From assembly GCF_947507565.1 (NCBI RefSeq), contig NC_089192.1, forward strand, positions 1,360,690 to 1,424,689: a stretch of DNA of 64,000 bases, given 5' to 3'. Below are positions 24,755 through 36,300 of this stretch, in pieces (position 1 is the stretch's first letter; every line of letters begins with the position of its first letter). This DNA is from Oscarella lobularis (lineage: Eukaryota; Porifera; Homoscleromorpha; Homosclerophorida; Oscarellidae). The notes beneath the pieces are model-generated. The model made no database searches and was not told the origin of the DNA. It was given only the letters and a program-made list of their open reading frames with translations. Both the position numbers and the translations under genes were made by a program.

Positions 24755-25200
24755 TCGCATTGCCTTCGTGGTCGTCATAGTTGTACCCATAAGTAGGCCG
24801 TCTCGCATTGCCTTCGTGGTTGTCATAGTTGTACCCCTAATTGCATGAAGTGGGCCGTTGGATAGGACGTACAGTCGACGCTTTGAGTTGCCGTAGATAG
24901 GCTGGCATATCATCTTCTCAGGAGTCATAGTTGTAAACCGGTGTGACGCTCTTGTCTTTTTCGCGCTTCGTCTCGCCTAATTTTCTTGGCATTCTTTAAA
25001 GAAGCTCCTGTGCGTAGCTGTCTAGGTTAGCAGCATTGAACTCGGATAACAACATTCTCTGCCACTGCTACCTTAATTAATTAATTTGTTGTTTTCATAG
25101 TTGAACCCGTAATTGCTGAGGTGGGTTGATAAATAGACTTGTAAGTACTCAGTTACCATGCTTCAGGGGTCATAGTTGTACCTTAGACCGATGTGACGCT
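24755..25200. repeat. Tandem TCATAGTTGTACCC repeats
   Basis: The word CATAGTTGTA (or CATAGTTGAA) recurs near 24777, 24825, 24926, 25097 and 25170. Two longer units (about 24900-24985 and 25150-25235) share CCGATGTGACGCT and CTTCGTCTCGCCTAATTTT. No coding content. Confidence 0.65.
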
Positions 25201-25273
25201 GTTTGTCTTTCTCGTGCTTCGTCTCGCCTAATTTTTATCTTTAGCATTCTTTAGATTAGCGTCGTACGAAGGC

Positions 25274-25281
25274 TTTAAAAG
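25274..25281 (+). promoter_or_regulatory. TATA-like box of SNTX-like copy 3
   Basis: TTTAAAAG, 61 bases before the ATG at 25342, at the position of the TATAAAAG of copy 1. Confidence 0.5.
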
Positions 25282-25341
25282 GGTGGCAATTCTTTTGGCC
25301 CGTTCAGTTGAGCCAGCGAATCGTATTGCTACGGCGAGATT

Positions 25342-27261
25342 ATGGCACAAGTGCAAGACATCGCGCGAAAAGCGCTTGGCCGCGTTAACAATTTGGGAGA
25401 CGTCTACGATGTTCGTGAAGAGAAATTTGTTCACGGTATGATTCCCAGCTGTAGGCCTGCTTCTTTCACATTTTCGTACCTACCAAATAGGAGCTTCTCT
25501 CTATGGAAAAATTTCCGACGAGGCTGTGCAATCTGTACAGAGCCCTAGCTATAGGGCTAAGATGACCCGCGGCGATTCCGTTACATCGAAGCTGACCGAT
25601 CTGGATATCGGTGTCGACCTGAAGGTGAGCATTCTGGGAGGTCTGGTCTCCTTGGAAGGATCAGCGAAGTACGCGAGCCGAGAGAAAGAAGAGAAGAACA
25701 AAGTCTCTGCTTCCTTGGTCCTAAATCTTCTCACCGCCAAAGAAACGATCGACGTTTTCGAAATGGACAAACAGGCCAACCAAAAAGTCATCAAAGCAGC
25801 TGTCGGAACGCACGTCGTTTCCGGAATTCAGTGGGGAGCGCAGGCCGTCGTCACCTTCTCCGCCGTCGCTAGCAGCAAAGAAAGTTCTAAGGAACTCGGT
25901 GGAAAATTGCAAGCGTCGCTTGCCAACATTTCTCCCGGTCTTAACGCAGAGGGCAAGGTAGAGATCAACTATAAGGGGGAGGACGTCGCGTCGCTGAATG
26001 GCTTTTCAGTCGAAGTGAATGCTGATCTGTTGCCGGAAACCGGTCCTCCGAGGTCAGTCGAAGAGGCGCTCGAATTTATTAAAAAGTATTGAAAGCCATA
26101 GATAGATGTTGTTACTACGATAGTTTATTTTCTCAGATGCCAGAGCTGACGAAAGCGAACAACGGGAAAGGAAGGCCAGTTGAATACGAGCTCTCTCCGC
26201 TGAGCCGCCAGATATCGTCCGACATCCAGTCCACCAGCGACGCCACCAACCGTCGCATCGGACAGGTCTTCGACGAGTTGGGCGAGAAGAAAGAACTCGT
26301 TTGGGACACGTGGAAAGATGTCGATGCTGTTTCCGACGTACTTGATGCAGACGTCGTCCGCAAATTTAAAGAATTCTGCGACGAAATCGAGATTGCTGAA
26401 GTCAAATTGAAAGAGGCGTTGAAAGCTGCCGTCTTGAGCGTCAGATCAAAGAAGACGGGCGACGAAAAACCAATTCAAGCGGAGCTTGACAATTTTGAAA
26501 AATCGCCTCCGTGTTCCCACGAGAATATCCAGTCCTTTCTCGACGAATGGAAGCCCAAAGTCCAGGGAAAGATAGACGCCTATCTTCACTTGCGTCAACT
26601 CGATGTGCCCTTTCTGCAGAAAAACGAAAGCCTTCGAAACGCCATCGATAATTCTGACGGCGATCTCTACGTCCTGTTCTCCGGCTCCGATTTTCAGTCA
26701 GACGATACGCGCAGTCTTTTTCTCAGTTACAAAAAACGAAAAGCGCCTGAAGCTAAGTATCTCATGGTCGATTTTGATCTTCACCCCGACGTGAAGCAGT
26801 CTCCGATGGGAACGTGGTACAGAAACGGCGAAGTGCAATGCGTCGATTGTACCAATGATTTTCGCTTTGCATGTCTTGTAAAGCCGATCAACGTCGAGGA
26901 GAAATACAGCAGCAAGGACTGGGAAAAAACGTTTTCTCCGCCCTTGCGCATTCATTGTCCGAGGGCACTGCTTCCTGAGCAAACGGAGGGGCTAGATATT
27001 CAGCCAGATGGCAAGCAAGAGTCCATTAAGGAGTGTCCCAACAACGAGGTCACGTGGCGCTGCTTTCTATGCCACAAGGAGGTGGTCGTTGGCATAGGGA
27101 GATTGGGTTATAGGTTCGACTACATCTTCTGTGATTGCGGCAGTGTCGAAATTGATAAGTGCGGATTCAAGTGCAACGATCCCGCACACGGAGACAAATT
27201 CGTGCAGTTTGGTGAGAACCGCGAAAAAATTATCAGGAACTTCGTTGCAAAATCGAATTGA
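25342..27261 (+). pseudogene. SNTX-like copy 3, one-base deletion at exon 2 donor
   Basis: Exon 1 is 25342-25435, exon 2 starts at 25491, and exon 3 is 26137-27261; each is open and very close to copy 1. At the exon 2 end copy 1 reads AAG then GTATTAAAGC, while copy 3 reads AAG then TATTGAAAGC, lacking one G. Using the remaining GT at 26086 leaves exon 2 one base short, and joining exon 3 gives a stop after three codons. Without splicing, translation stops at 26090-26092, giving about 231 residues that cover only the SNTX-type domain. So this is either a very young pseudogene, a gene for a truncated N-terminal protein, or a sequencing error. The Cys-rich end in exon 3 is undamaged. Confidence 0.75.
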
Positions 27262-27529
27262 AGCTAAATTCAAAGCGAATTAAAGTGAGACGATTGCGTG
27301 AAAGCTGATGTGCTGGCTGATGTTATTTTTTGTCCTTCTGCTGCATTTCGCCGTTTGCTTTGTCGATTTGTTAGCGCGCGTCCACTGTTTTCGAATCTTG
27401 TCGAATCGTGTAGTTCGTTGATCAATAGCTTTGCATTGGTGGCAGGCCTCGAGAATAAGCTCTTATTGAGAAGAACGAAGTCTCTTCTTCCCTGAAGGAA
27501 CTGGGTAAACAATTGACGTCATCGAGTCA

Positions 27530-27662
27530 GCCCAGTCGTTTCTGGTATTTGGTCGGGCGCGCAGGCCCTCATCGCCTTCTTCGCCGTCGCTATAGCAGCA
27601 GAGAAAATGTTTTGGAGCTCTGCGAGAAGTTGAAAGCGTGGCTAGCTGGCCCGCATTAGAAT
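27530..27662 (+). pseudogene. SNTX-like exon 2 relic
   Basis: TCGTTTCTGGTATTTGGT, GCGCAGGCC and GCCGTCGCT match the VVSGIWWGAQAV to LARI part of exon 2 in copy 2 (21207-21318), with substitutions and deletions. Nothing else of the gene remains. Confidence 0.7.
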
Positions 27663-28134
27663 TCGTCCAAGACTCAAACAGGATGTCATTTATATCACTT
27701 CATCTTCGCCATAGGAAGGCGGAAGCTTCACTCCATAAATATCCACTGGCACAATTAGAAGCCAAGCAGTTTAGAAACAAGCTTCTTCTTGCACCTTCAA
27801 TTCAGAGCCAAAGAAGGTATACACCGGTGAGGTAATTTGTTATGTGAAGAAAATGCACCTAAATATCTTTGCGTCTAATTGTTGACATAGCGATTTTCTT
27901 TTTAAAATCGCGCCTTCCGAGCTCGACTTCGCTGGCGGGGCCTCATTTGGGAAACCACGTCTTTCACGCAGTCCTCGATGCAACTGTCGAGAAACGTCAG
28001 CTCATCAAGTCGATCTCTGAGAATAATTAAGAGCGTTCTGTTGCTCTCGCTGCTAATGTAGACGATATTCGACATCATCAAAATGTGCACAGTAAGAGAT
28101 TTTTGGTGGGTTGGTGGATGAGAACGTTTTTTGT
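27663..28134. other. Gene-free spacer with repeat piece
   Basis: No gene recognised. About 27910-28080 is the dispersed repeat also seen at 11165 and 22965; its minus strand has a short open frame (DELTFLDSCIEDCVKDVVS) that may be an old exon but has no partner. Confidence 0.4.
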
Positions 28135-28144
28135 TTTCTCTCAG

Positions 28145-28330
28145 ATGGTAGAAGTAAGAGTCACGGAAGAGCTTCTACAAAAGAACTTCACTGTGGGTAT
28201 GAGTCTGAGTGAGAATGTTTGCGGTCTTCCTGCAATGGCGGAAGACTTGTACTCCATGCTCAAGCGTATGGACGTGAAAGACGATCAGCTTCGTTATGAG
28301 AAATTGTGGCGAGAGAAGTATAACTCCGCG
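28145..28330 (+). pseudogene. OXNAD1-like terminal exon relic
   Basis: After TTTTCTCTCAG the sequence matches the last exon of the readable copy (ITEDLLKNFT, GMSPSEII, CGPPAMTDD, SMLKRMGVK, LRYEKWW) with substitutions and a 12-base loss before CGLPAMAED. All upstream exons are absent. It again lies tail to tail with an MRH gene. Confidence 0.8.
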
Positions 28331-28615
28331 GTAACTTCAGCGGTAGGGAAACCGGAAATGAGAGAGCAGAGGTACTATAAGATACTGTTATGCAATAGTT
28401 GTATGATACGAGACGCAGCTGCTGCAAAAAGCAAAGACAAGAAAACAACGACAATTGGTAGCAAAGCTAGCTAAAGGCACACCAATTGTAGTCAGCAAGG
28501 ATGACAGACAGCGTCACAGCTTTTCATTTGGAGATTGCCCCGGAGGTAGATGAGCGCAGGAGTATCGCGACGTCAAAACAAAGGCCTAATTAAAGTTTTA
28601 GTTTGCCCGCAAACT

Positions 28616-29216
28616 TTATCTATCGTAACTTACGTAAGTGAGATTAGCTGTCTCGCCCACAGCCGTCAGTGATCCGACGTCAGACTCGTTACAGCGAAGA
28701 TCGATTCTCACCATACGCCCGTCTTTTCCTCCGATCATATTGTACGTCAATCCGGTTTCAGATTGTGCAAAATAGGCTCCGTCAATCTGGCTGCAGGAAA
28801 ATGTGAATTTTCGATCTGGAACGTCACGGATTTGACAAACCTGTGCATTTAATTGGTTTATTGATAAATGGCAAGTACCGGATGGCCTACCGTGCTATCG
28901 TTGCAGTATTGCAAAGAAAAATCGGAGCAGAGACTAACGTCGTAGAAGTATTTTCCATCAAATATCTTTTGAAAGCTGCTCACAGACTGCATTACAGGCT
29001 TTGTCTGAGCTATGGCTTCTTGGTTTGCGCTTACAGTGGAGTGCCATTGCCGGCGAGTGGAGTTAAATCAACCCTGTAGCCGTTGTCGTACTGGCAAAAA
29101 CAGGTATTCAAAAGACGGCATTCGCCTTCGGGTTGGCTCTCCACAACGTTCCTTAAAAGCGTCACAACAACGAAGAAAACGCTGAAGAGACCTTGAAGAC
29201 AAAGGAGCCTCGCCAT
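28616..29216 (-). CDS. Small secreted MRH-domain protein, copy 1
   Basis: Three exons on the minus strand (29216-29035, 28975-28891, 28840-28616), introns of 59 and 50 bp, 163 residues. Signal peptide MARLLCLQGLFSVFFVVVT, then ECRLLNTCFCQYDNGYRVDL with PLAGNGTP, FDGKYFYDVSLCSDFS, and FTFSCSQIDGAYFAQS, GGKDGRMVRIDLRCNESD. The YRVDLTPL and GGKDGR blocks with the Cys pattern suit the mannose-6-phosphate receptor homology (MRH) fold, which binds sugars in the secretory pathway. Length equals one domain; there is no membrane anchor or ER-retention tail. The stop follows a perfect donor-like GTAAGT, so a further 3' exon is possible. The MRH call rests on motifs. Copies: 41.2, 51.3 and 61.9 kb. Confidence 0.75.
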
Positions 29217-29914
29217 TGCGTGTGTTCAGAGAGGGGTCAGACGGTCGCAAGACTTGTTGTGTGTGTGTCACAAAATTTGTGTGCGTCACAAGACTTTGTT
29301 GTGTGTATCACAAGACGTGTGTCACAAGACTTCTGTGTACGCGTGCAACACCTCGGAGCCACCATTATCCGGTCGTCCCAGTGGCTGAAATATCGGACAA
29401 GGAAAAACAGAATGCAGCGATTCAGAATCCGATTCGGAACAGCTTGCCCTTTCCGTCGGCTTGGCACACAAATCCAAAACGACCAATCAATTGTCTCTGG
29501 CGACTGTTCCGGGCCCGTCCTTTGCAATCGCGAGACTCGTTTCTTCTTCGATCTTCTCGATAGTAAACTAAAATTAACGGCGACGTATATAGCGTCAAAG
29601 CGACCACGATTGTTCGCGAGTCGTCGTCGTATCCACGGCAACAGCGGAAGTCGATCGAAGAGACTCGGACCGTCGATCCGGCCGTTTTTCATGAAGCTAG
29701 AAGGCGCGATGTTGATTCTCTCGCTCGCTATTTCGTCACCGGCTGCTCCTCGTACAGCTCCGCGCCTTCGGCATCATCTGGCGCTTCCCGTCGGCTCGCT
29801 GTGCGTCGACTGCGCGCGTCGTACACGGTCGCTCTTCTGGCGAAGTTCCTCTACCAAACTATGAAAGTAGCATTTCCAACCAGGGTACAAAATCTGAGGC
29901 ACAGAGAAAGGGAA
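29217..29914. repeat. MRH upstream block, copy 1
   Basis: Block repeated at 41815-42510 and 51955-52625, and partly at 62550-62640. It starts with a short tandem repeat (GTCACAAGAC with GTGTGTGT) and contains a conserved minus-strand stretch ending in GAELYEEQPVTK (near 29740-29770) after a conserved AG acceptor-like site; this could be the 3' end of another minus-strand gene but no full gene could be built. Confidence 0.6.
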
Positions 29915-29924
29915 GCAGAAATTC

Positions 29925-30310
29925 GGCAGTGGCTGCCCTTACGGATACGTAAGGCCGTTATCCTTACGGACACATATAGCTCTATATAGAGAGCTTAGAA
30001 AGCGTTTTCTTCATGTACCTAACCCAACACCAACCCTAAACCTTACTGGTATCGGTGGCGGCCCCGCTCCGGGCTTAACCGCCCCAATGAGCATAGGTCG
30101 CAGAGGGGGGCTTCGCCCCCCCTGGAAGCACCATGCTACGGGCGGTTAAGCCGCAGTCGCGGGTGATCGTATATCGTATATCGCCGATTAGGCACAAAAA
30201 AAGCACCCTTCGGGATTCGAACCCCTAACCTGCTGCGTGGAAGCCGTATCCCAGAGCACCCCCCAGGATAACAGACTTACGTATCCGTACAGTGTAAGAG
30301 CAGCCACTGC
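29925..30310. mobile_element. 386-bp TIR element with 10-bp target duplication
   Basis: The ends are inverted (GCAGTGGCTGCCCTTACGG, and CAGCCACTGC on the right) and the flanks repeat GCAGAAATTC at 29915-29924 and 30311-30320. Sister copies near 42510 and 52640 lack the insert. A 9-10-bp duplication suits Mutator-like (MULE) elements. The inside has strong palindromes (GGCTTAACCGCCC, later GGGCGGTTAAGCC; GGGGGGCTTCGCCCCCC) and a tRNA-like stretch. No protein. Confidence 0.75.
30203..30277 (-). other. tRNA-like (B-box) sequence inside the TIR element
   Basis: The minus strand carries GGTTCGAATCCC, a perfect RNA polymerase III B box, with a tRNA-like 3' end (GAAGGGTGC then T7) and a CTTCCAC that resembles a Gly(TCC) anticodon loop. 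The anticodon stem does not pair, so this is a tRNA-derived or decayed sequence, not a working tRNA. Confidence 0.4.
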
Positions 30311-30359
30311 GCAGAAATTCTGAACCAAAGTAGCGCGCGTTAACTAGATGAGAGTGGCT

Positions 30360-30672
30360 CAAAAGTCAATTTCCACGAGAAAAACTGCGAGAAAGCGTTC
30401 ACGACGCGAAGCGACTTTCGAAAGCGCGAGAACGGTCACGCCGATCTAAGGGGCCAGCGTGCTACAACGTCTCGCGACCATGGTTTGCTTTCAGATGAGA
30501 TCATGTCGTCGCTGGGTACGTACGTATTTGTTGATTCATTTGGTGTGTTCTGCTAACAGAGCGTAGCGAGAAAGCTGCAAGGATCTAACAAGAAAGAACA
30601 AAGGCTGTTGATCAACTAAGGAAAAGAACAACTAAGAGAAAGAGCAACATGCATGCAGGTACACTTTTTGGT
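30360..30672. repeat. Duplicated module, copy 2 of 4
   Basis: Same module as 11260-11578; forms the 3' flank of the intact SRCR gene. Confidence 0.75.
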
Positions 30673-33600
30673 TCAGTCGGAGCAGATCACTCCAGCGTCT
30701 TCACTATGGGAACAGTTGTGTTCACCCCACCCTCGGGAGCTGCATTGAGCGAGACTGTATTCGGAGCCTGAACATTGAACGTCATCTATCCAAATTTTTC
30801 CCGATCCTTGACCGAATGCAGCTCTTTGTGGTGCTTGCAGCGCCCTTTCATATCCCAAGGATCGACAAACAACGTGAGCATCATTGATATCCCAAAGGTC
30901 ATCACACACAGTTCCCCATATTCCATTGTGAAAAATCTCTACGCGACCTTCGTATAAACCTGAGCCTCCTATTAGTCGGATATGATGTTCTCCGCAATCT
31001 ACTACAGCCACCGAGTTGTTGCACTTCTCTCGTTCCCAACCATAAAAACGGCATGATAGGAGACTTGACTCGGAACCATTGCATGCCCAGTTGCCCATCC
31101 AGACATGGTCCGACAAATTTCTACTCAAAGAAACGTTCTTTGCTACAATTTCGCTCTCAGAGAAACCAAATTCTCTGCAGACCACCAAAGCGTCAAAATA
31201 ATTCCAATTCTTATCACAAACCGTTCCCCATGTGCCTCCGTGATAAATCTCTACGACTCCCTCACTTGCAGATATTCTTGTAAGCCTAATTCTGCGGCTG
31301 CATTTGACTCCTGCATCTTGTGAATGATCGCAGCCTTTAACTTCCCACCCAGTAAATTCGCAACTGTCTAAACGCATCTCACGACCATTGCAAGCTACAT
31401 TATTCATCCAAATGGGTCCAGATCCACGACCATAGTAAGCATTATTTCTAGCAGCTATCACGGTAGGAAATCCCAATTCTCTGCAAGTAACGTTTGCATC
31501 AGTCCAACCCCAGTTGTTATGGCATATAGTGCCCCAGGTGCCTCCGTGATAGACTTCGACGCGCCCTTCATTGGGACTAGAACCGCCTACCAATCTAACT
31601 GTTGAACATTCTACACCGGCGTCGTTTTGGTGAGTGCACTTGCTTTGACTGTAACCATTCACACCGCAATGAGTAATACTGGACTCAAAACCTCGACAGT
31701 CTACGTTAGTCATTGCTATCGGTCCCGTGCCTTGCCCGAAATTAGCAGTAGTCACGGCTGCAGCAAATCCTAGCTCTTTGCAAACGACATTTGCGTCTTC
31801 CCAGTCCCAGCCGTGGTTACACACAGTTCCCCACCTTCCACTTTCATATACTTCCACGCGACCTTTGTTAGAAACCAGACTACCCACAAGCCTAACAGTT
31901 GTACATGTCACTCCTGCCTCTCCCGAATGGCAATTGCTTATTCCCCATCCGCGAAAGTTGCAGTGAGTAAGGTTTGATTCATCACCTTTACATGCTACAT
32001 CACTCATCCACACAGGTCCGGAACTTGGCCCAAAGTAGGAGTCGTGACGTAGAGAAGAGGCATTGGGAAATCCCAATTCCTTGCAAACGACTTTCGCATC
32101 CTCAAAATCCCATTGCTCGTCGCACACCGTTCCCCACGACCCGTTGAAGTATATCTCTACACGGCCTTCGTTAGGAGTAGCGCCATCAGTAAGTTTGACA
32201 GTGGCACACTCAACACCGGCGTCTTCAGAATGCCCGCAATTATTGATACCCCAACCATTGGAACGGCACAGAGTAAGATTTGTCTCATCACCTCGGCAAG
32301 CAACATCATCCATCCATATTTTGCCGGATCCCGGTCCAAAGTGGGCTTTTGGTTTTGCCGCTACAGCCGTAGGAAATCCGAGTTCTTTGCACACAACGTA
32401 TGCATCAGCAAATTCCCACCCGTCGTCACAAACCGTTCCCCAAGTTCCTTTGTAGTAAACCTCAACTCGACCTTCATTCAGCTTTGAACTCCCAGAAAGT
32501 CTTAGTGTTGCGCAAACGACGCCTACAGTTTGCGTGGTAGAGCAATATCCTACACCCCAGCCATTAAAGCTGCAGCTAGTGAGGTTTTGTTCGTGCCCAG
32601 TACATTGTACTCCGTTCATCCATACAGTCTGGGGACCAGAACCATAATACCAATGAGCAGGGCTTTTTACATCAAAGGCAGTCGGAAATCCCAACTCTCG
32701 ACAGACGACGTGCGCTTCAGTGAAATCCCATCCGTATCTACAAACAGATCCCCATGTTCCTTTGTGGTAGACTTCAACACGACCTTCATTCAGCGTTTGG
32801 CCACCCATAAGTCGAACTCTAGCGCAAGTAACTCCTGCATCTTGTTTATGGCTGCAGGAGTTTGCACTCCTACTGCAATCGGAAAGGTTTCTTTCGCTGC
32901 CGTTGCAACCTACGTTGCTCATCCATATAGGCCCAGAACCATGCCCGAAATGTGACCCACTCGCAACGGCCACTACTGTGGGAAAACCAAGCTCCCTGCA
33001 TACCACATACCCGTCTTTCCAATCCCAGCCACGATCACACACTGTTCCCCACTGGCCTTCAAAATACACCTCTACGCGTCCACTGTAAAATGTGTTGGTG
33101 CCCACAAGTCGAACTGCTGCACAAACAACGCCGGCAAAACTACAATATCGGGTCGCACTATAAAAGGAGCAACTTTCAAGTTTGCTTTCCCTACCTGTGC
33201 AAGACAAGTAATCTATAACCAAGTCGGTACCTCCTCCAAAGGAGGTTCCGCGTTTTGCACTCGACGCAGTAGGAAATCCTAGCTGCCTGCAGACGACATG
33301 AGCATCGATAAAATCCCAGTTTCTGTTGCACACTTTTGCCCATCGTCCGTGACGATAAAGTTCTACACGGCCCTCGTTTAGCGATCCGCCTCCCGTTAGT
33401 CTTACGGTTGAGCATACTACACCAGCAGCTCTGCTAGGACCGCATTCTTCTGCTCCCCACCCGGAAAATCTGCAATCAGTAAGATTTGATTCGCTACCAT
33501 TGCAAGACACAGAACTCATCCAAGTTCTGCTAAATGAAACTCCAAAATATGATCCACCAACCACTTTCGTAGCAAACGGAAATCCTAGTTCTCTGCACAA

Positions 33601-36300
33601 AACATGACCATCAGTTATATCCCACCCGTTGTCGCACACTGTGCCCCATACTCCTTTGTAGTATACTTCCACGCGACCGTCATTAGAACTGGAGCCTGAA
33701 ACAATTCTTACTCTCCTTGAACACGCAACACCAGCTATTTGGTAGCAGTAATTGGCTTTCCAACCACTAAATCTGCAGTCAGAAAGGTTAGTCTCAAAAC
33801 CTTTGCAATTTACATCGTCCATCGACACTATAGTTCTATAAAAAGAAACGGGAAATGGAGATGCATTCAATACTGGAAATCCTAACTCTCTGCACACAAC
33901 TTTAGCATCAAACTCGCCCCAGTGGCGACCGCAAACAGCAACCCAATTCCCATTATAAGTTATTTCAACGTGGCCAATTCTGGGAGCAAGTGGTCCTACA
34001 AGTTTGACAGAAGGCTTGCTACAGGTCACGCCTGCTGAGTAGCTACAGTGCTGTGTCCATTCAGAGAATTGACAGGAAAGAAGACTGTCTTCGTATCCCA
34101 AGCACCTGACATTGTTAAACCAAACCGCAGTTTTATCCGCAGGACTGGAATATAAAGATACTGCTTCATAGTAGCCCAACTCGCGACAGACGATTTGAGC
34201 AAGGGTCTTTCCCCAACTATTACCACAGATTCTTCCCCAAATTCCTTTGTATAGCACTTCGACTTGTCCTTCATCGGAAACGTTTCCTCCGACAAGTCTA
34301 ACATGGGCACTACAAATGACTCCGGCACTTCCATCAATACTCGAGCAATAATTAGTTTGTGTGCCTATGCAGGCATCAAGTGCGGCTTCACTTCCCCTGC
34401 ATTGCAGACGGGTCTTCCACGCCTCGGGTATTCGTCGACCAAAGAAGTTCCCTGCTGTGTACTTTTTAGCTCTGTAGAAACCTAGCTGCCTACAAGCAAC
34501 GTGAGCATTATTCAGATCCCACTCTTCGTCGCAAATGCCTTTCCATAATCCATCATCAGTGTCAAACACTTCTACGCGACCTTGATTGGTAGAATCCCCA
34601 CCAGACAGCCTTATGTTAGTCACACAGCGTACGCTAGCGTACTTACTGCGATTGCAGCCTTGTATTCGCCTCCAACCACTTGAAGAGCAATTGCTTAGTC
34701 TATCTTCTGAGCCAACGCAAGAAAGATGGCTCATCCACACCGGTCCAGAACTGCTTCCGAAAAGCGATCCTTTCTCAACACTTGAAGAGATAGCTCGAAA
34801 GTATCCCAGCTCTCGACAAGCCACATTTGCGTCATTCAGATTCCAGTCTTGATTGCAAACATTTCCCCAAGGACCATTATGGCGAATCTCAACGCGACCT
34901 TCTCCTGGAACAGCACTACCGCTAAGTCTGATATTTGCAACGCACACAACTGCTGCGCGGTGTCTTCGATATCCTAAAGGACAGTCCTGCGATCTTCCGC
35001 GGGGACACATGTCTAAACGCGTTTCATTTCCTAGACATTGAACATTAGACGTCCACGGTTTGCCAGCGTTTCCTTTGTTGAGGTAGTATGATGTTTTGTG
35101 ATCTTTTGCCTTTACGTACCCAAGCTGCCGACAAGCGACGTGAGCGTCATTCATATCCCAGTTGTAGTCACATACAGTTTTCCATAATCCTTTCGCCAAA
35201 ATTTCAACGCGTCCTTCTTCTGGGCCAGAACCGTCTCTTAAACGGATATCAAAAACGCAGAACAAGCCTGCATCTTGCTTGTGGCTGCAGTTGTGCTCAG
35301 AATTACCCCACTCAGAGTAGCGAACACATTCACTGATCTGAGCTTCGCGTCCTGTGCAGCCAAGATTGCTCAACCATATTGGCCCGTCTCCTAATCGATC
35401 ATAAGCACTCTTTGAAACGGATCTAGCTCTGAGGTACCCCAACTGTCGACAAGCCACATCGCCGTCGGCCAAGTCCCAGCCATTGTTACACACGGTACCC
35501 CAGGCGCCGTTATGAAAAACCTCGACGCGACCTTCTTGCGGCCTAAGGCCATCAGCCAGTCGGATATTTCCTATGCAAACAACGCTTGCATCTTGGCTAT
35601 GGCTGCATCGATGAAAACCCCAATTGCGAAAACTGCACTCGGCCAAGCTACTTTCAGCGCCATTGCAGCGCACGTTGTCCATCCAAATTTTGCCTGATCC
35701 AGGTCCGAAATACGCCCCACTCTTAAAAGCCGCTGCTTTGTCGTACCCTTTGTTTAGTTGACGGCACACTACGTCTGCTTCTTTCAGAGTCCAGTGGGTG
35801 TCACACACGGTTCCCCAGGCACCGTTGTGGTAGACTTCAACGCGTCCTTCCCATTCATTGGGCCCATCTGCTAGTCTAATCGTGGAAATTGCAGCGTCCT
35901 GCGAAAGCAAACCCGGAAGTTTTTTCTTTCGCTTTTCATCATATGAGCAGAGGGTTTCCAAGGACGGGCACCATTCACGCAAAGTTTGATTTACCAACTC
36001 GGAAAGACCATTAGACGGAGATCTAGCTACGCGAAAAGAGTCCTTTCGTGGCTGAAGACTTTTAGGTAAATCATATTTGGAGAAATCAAATGTTTTGATT
36101 GCAGTCAGAAAATCTTCCAGCTTGCTTACTCTGACTTGCAAACCGTTTAGTTCAGATAGAATAGTTGTTTCACGACGTCTTGCCTCTAAGACTTCCACAA
36201 TTGCAAAAACTGCTACAGAAGCACATAAGACAGCGAAGGCAACTGCAGGCACATTGCAGCTTAGTTGTCGTCGATCACTTCGGGGTTTTTCGACGCCCAT
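30673..36300 (-). CDS. Type II membrane receptor with 17 SRCR domains
   Basis: A single 5,628-base exon, 1,875 residues. The N-terminus is short and basic ([12 protein letters not shown]), followed by one membrane segment (about residues 19-41, [20 protein letters not shown]) without cleavable signal features, so type II, then a likely coiled-coil stalk (about 45-75, [17 protein letters not shown]). From about residue 140, 17 scavenger receptor cysteine-rich domains follow, each starting IRL or VRL, with [35 protein letters not shown] and DAGV.C. It ends ICSD directly after domain 17. SRCR proteins bind polyanions and microbial or self ligands at the cell surface; the ligand here is unknown. 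The 3' part has been duplicated to 11.6-13.0 kb. The start gives the whole membrane segment; the frame is intact throughout. Confidence 0.95.
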   Translation of the reverse strand: MGVEKPRSDRRQLSCNVPAVAFAVLCASVAVFAIVEVLEARRRETTILSELNGLQVRVSKLEDFLTAIKTFDFSKYDLPKSLQPRKDSFRVARSPSNGLSELVNQTLREWCPSLETLCSYDEKRKKKLPGLLSQDAAISTIRLADGPNEWEGRVEVYHNGAWGTVCDTHWTLKEADVVCRQLNKGYDKAAAFKSGAYFGPGSGKIWMDNVRCNGAESSLAECSFRNWGFHRCSHSQDASVVCIGNIRLADGLRPQEGRVEVFHNGAWGTVCNNGWDLADGDVACRQLGYLRARSVSKSAYDRLGDGPIWLSNLGCTGREAQISECVRYSEWGNSEHNCSHKQDAGLFCVFDIRLRDGSGPEEGRVEILAKGLWKTVCDYNWDMNDAHVACRQLGYVKAKDHKTSYYLNKGNAGKPWTSNVQCLGNETRLDMCPRGRSQDCPLGYRRHRAAVVCVANIRLSGSAVPGEGRVEIRHNGPWGNVCNQDWNLNDANVACRELGYFRAISSSVEKGSLFGSSSGPVWMSHLSCVGSEDRLSNCSSSGWRRIQGCNRSKYASVRCVTNIRLSGGDSTNQGRVEVFDTDDGLWKGICDEEWDLNNAHVACRQLGFYRAKKYTAGNFFGRRIPEAWKTRLQCRGSEAALDACIGTQTNYCSSIDGSAGVICSAHVRLVGGNVSDEGQVEVLYKGIWGRICGNSWGKTLAQIVCRELGYYEAVSLYSSPADKTAVWFNNVRCLGYEDSLLSCQFSEWTQHCSYSAGVTCSKPSVKLVGPLAPRIGHVEITYNGNWVAVCGRHWGEFDAKVVCRELGFPVLNASPFPVSFYRTIVSMDDVNCKGFETNLSDCRFSGWKANYCYQIAGVACSRRVRIVSGSSSNDGRVEVYYKGVWGTVCDNGWDITDGHVLCRELGFPFATKVVGGSYFGVSFSRTWMSSVSCNGSESNLTDCRFSGWGAEECGPSRAAGVVCSTVRLTGGGSLNEGRVELYRHGRWAKVCNRNWDFIDAHVVCRQLGFPTASSAKRGTSFGGGTDLVIDYLSCTGRESKLESCSFYSATRYCSFAGVVCAAVRLVGTNTFYSGRVEVYFEGQWGTVCDRGWDWKDGYVVCRELGFPTVVAVASGSHFGHGSGPIWMSNVGCNGSERNLSDCSRSANSCSHKQDAGVTCARVRLMGGQTLNEGRVEVYHKGTWGSVCRYGWDFTEAHVVCRELGFPTAFDVKSPAHWYYGSGPQTVWMNGVQCTGHEQNLTSCSFNGWGVGYCSTTQTVGVVCATLRLSGSSKLNEGRVEVYYKGTWGTVCDDGWEFADAYVVCKELGFPTAVAAKPKAHFGPGSGKIWMDDVACRGDETNLTLCRSNGWGINNCGHSEDAGVECATVKLTDGATPNEGRVEIYFNGSWGTVCDEQWDFEDAKVVCKELGFPNASSLRHDSYFGPSSGPVWMSDVACKGDESNLTHCNFRGWGISNCHSGEAGVTCTTVRLVGSLVSNKGRVEVYESGRWGTVCNHGWDWEDANVVCKELGFAAAVTTANFGQGTGPIAMTNVDCRGFESSITHCGVNGYSQSKCTHQNDAGVECSTVRLVGGSSPNEGRVEVYHGGTWGTICHNNWGWTDANVTCRELGFPTVIAARNNAYYGRGSGPIWMNNVACNGREMRLDSCEFTGWEVKGCDHSQDAGVKCSRRIRLTRISASEGVVEIYHGGTWGTVCDKNWNYFDALVVCREFGFSESEIVAKNVSLSRNLSDHVWMGNWACNGSESSLLSCRFYGWEREKCNNSVAVVDCGEHHIRLIGGSGLYEGRVEIFHNGIWGTVCDDLWDINDAHVVCRSLGYERALQAPQRAAFGQGSGKIWIDDVQCSGSEYSLAQCSSRGWGEHNCSHSEDAGVICSD

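Noticed and set aside
24755-25200. CRISPR-like array
   Set aside because: The repeated word is irregularly spaced, units vary in length and the genome is eukaryotic.
29237-29692. Minus-strand frame with repeated CDTH/CDAH words
   Set aside because: The pattern comes from the GTCACAAGAC tandem repeat, whose unit number changes between copies.
30203-30277. Functional tRNA-Gly
   Set aside because: B box is good, but the anticodon stem does not pair and no proper acceptor stem forms.
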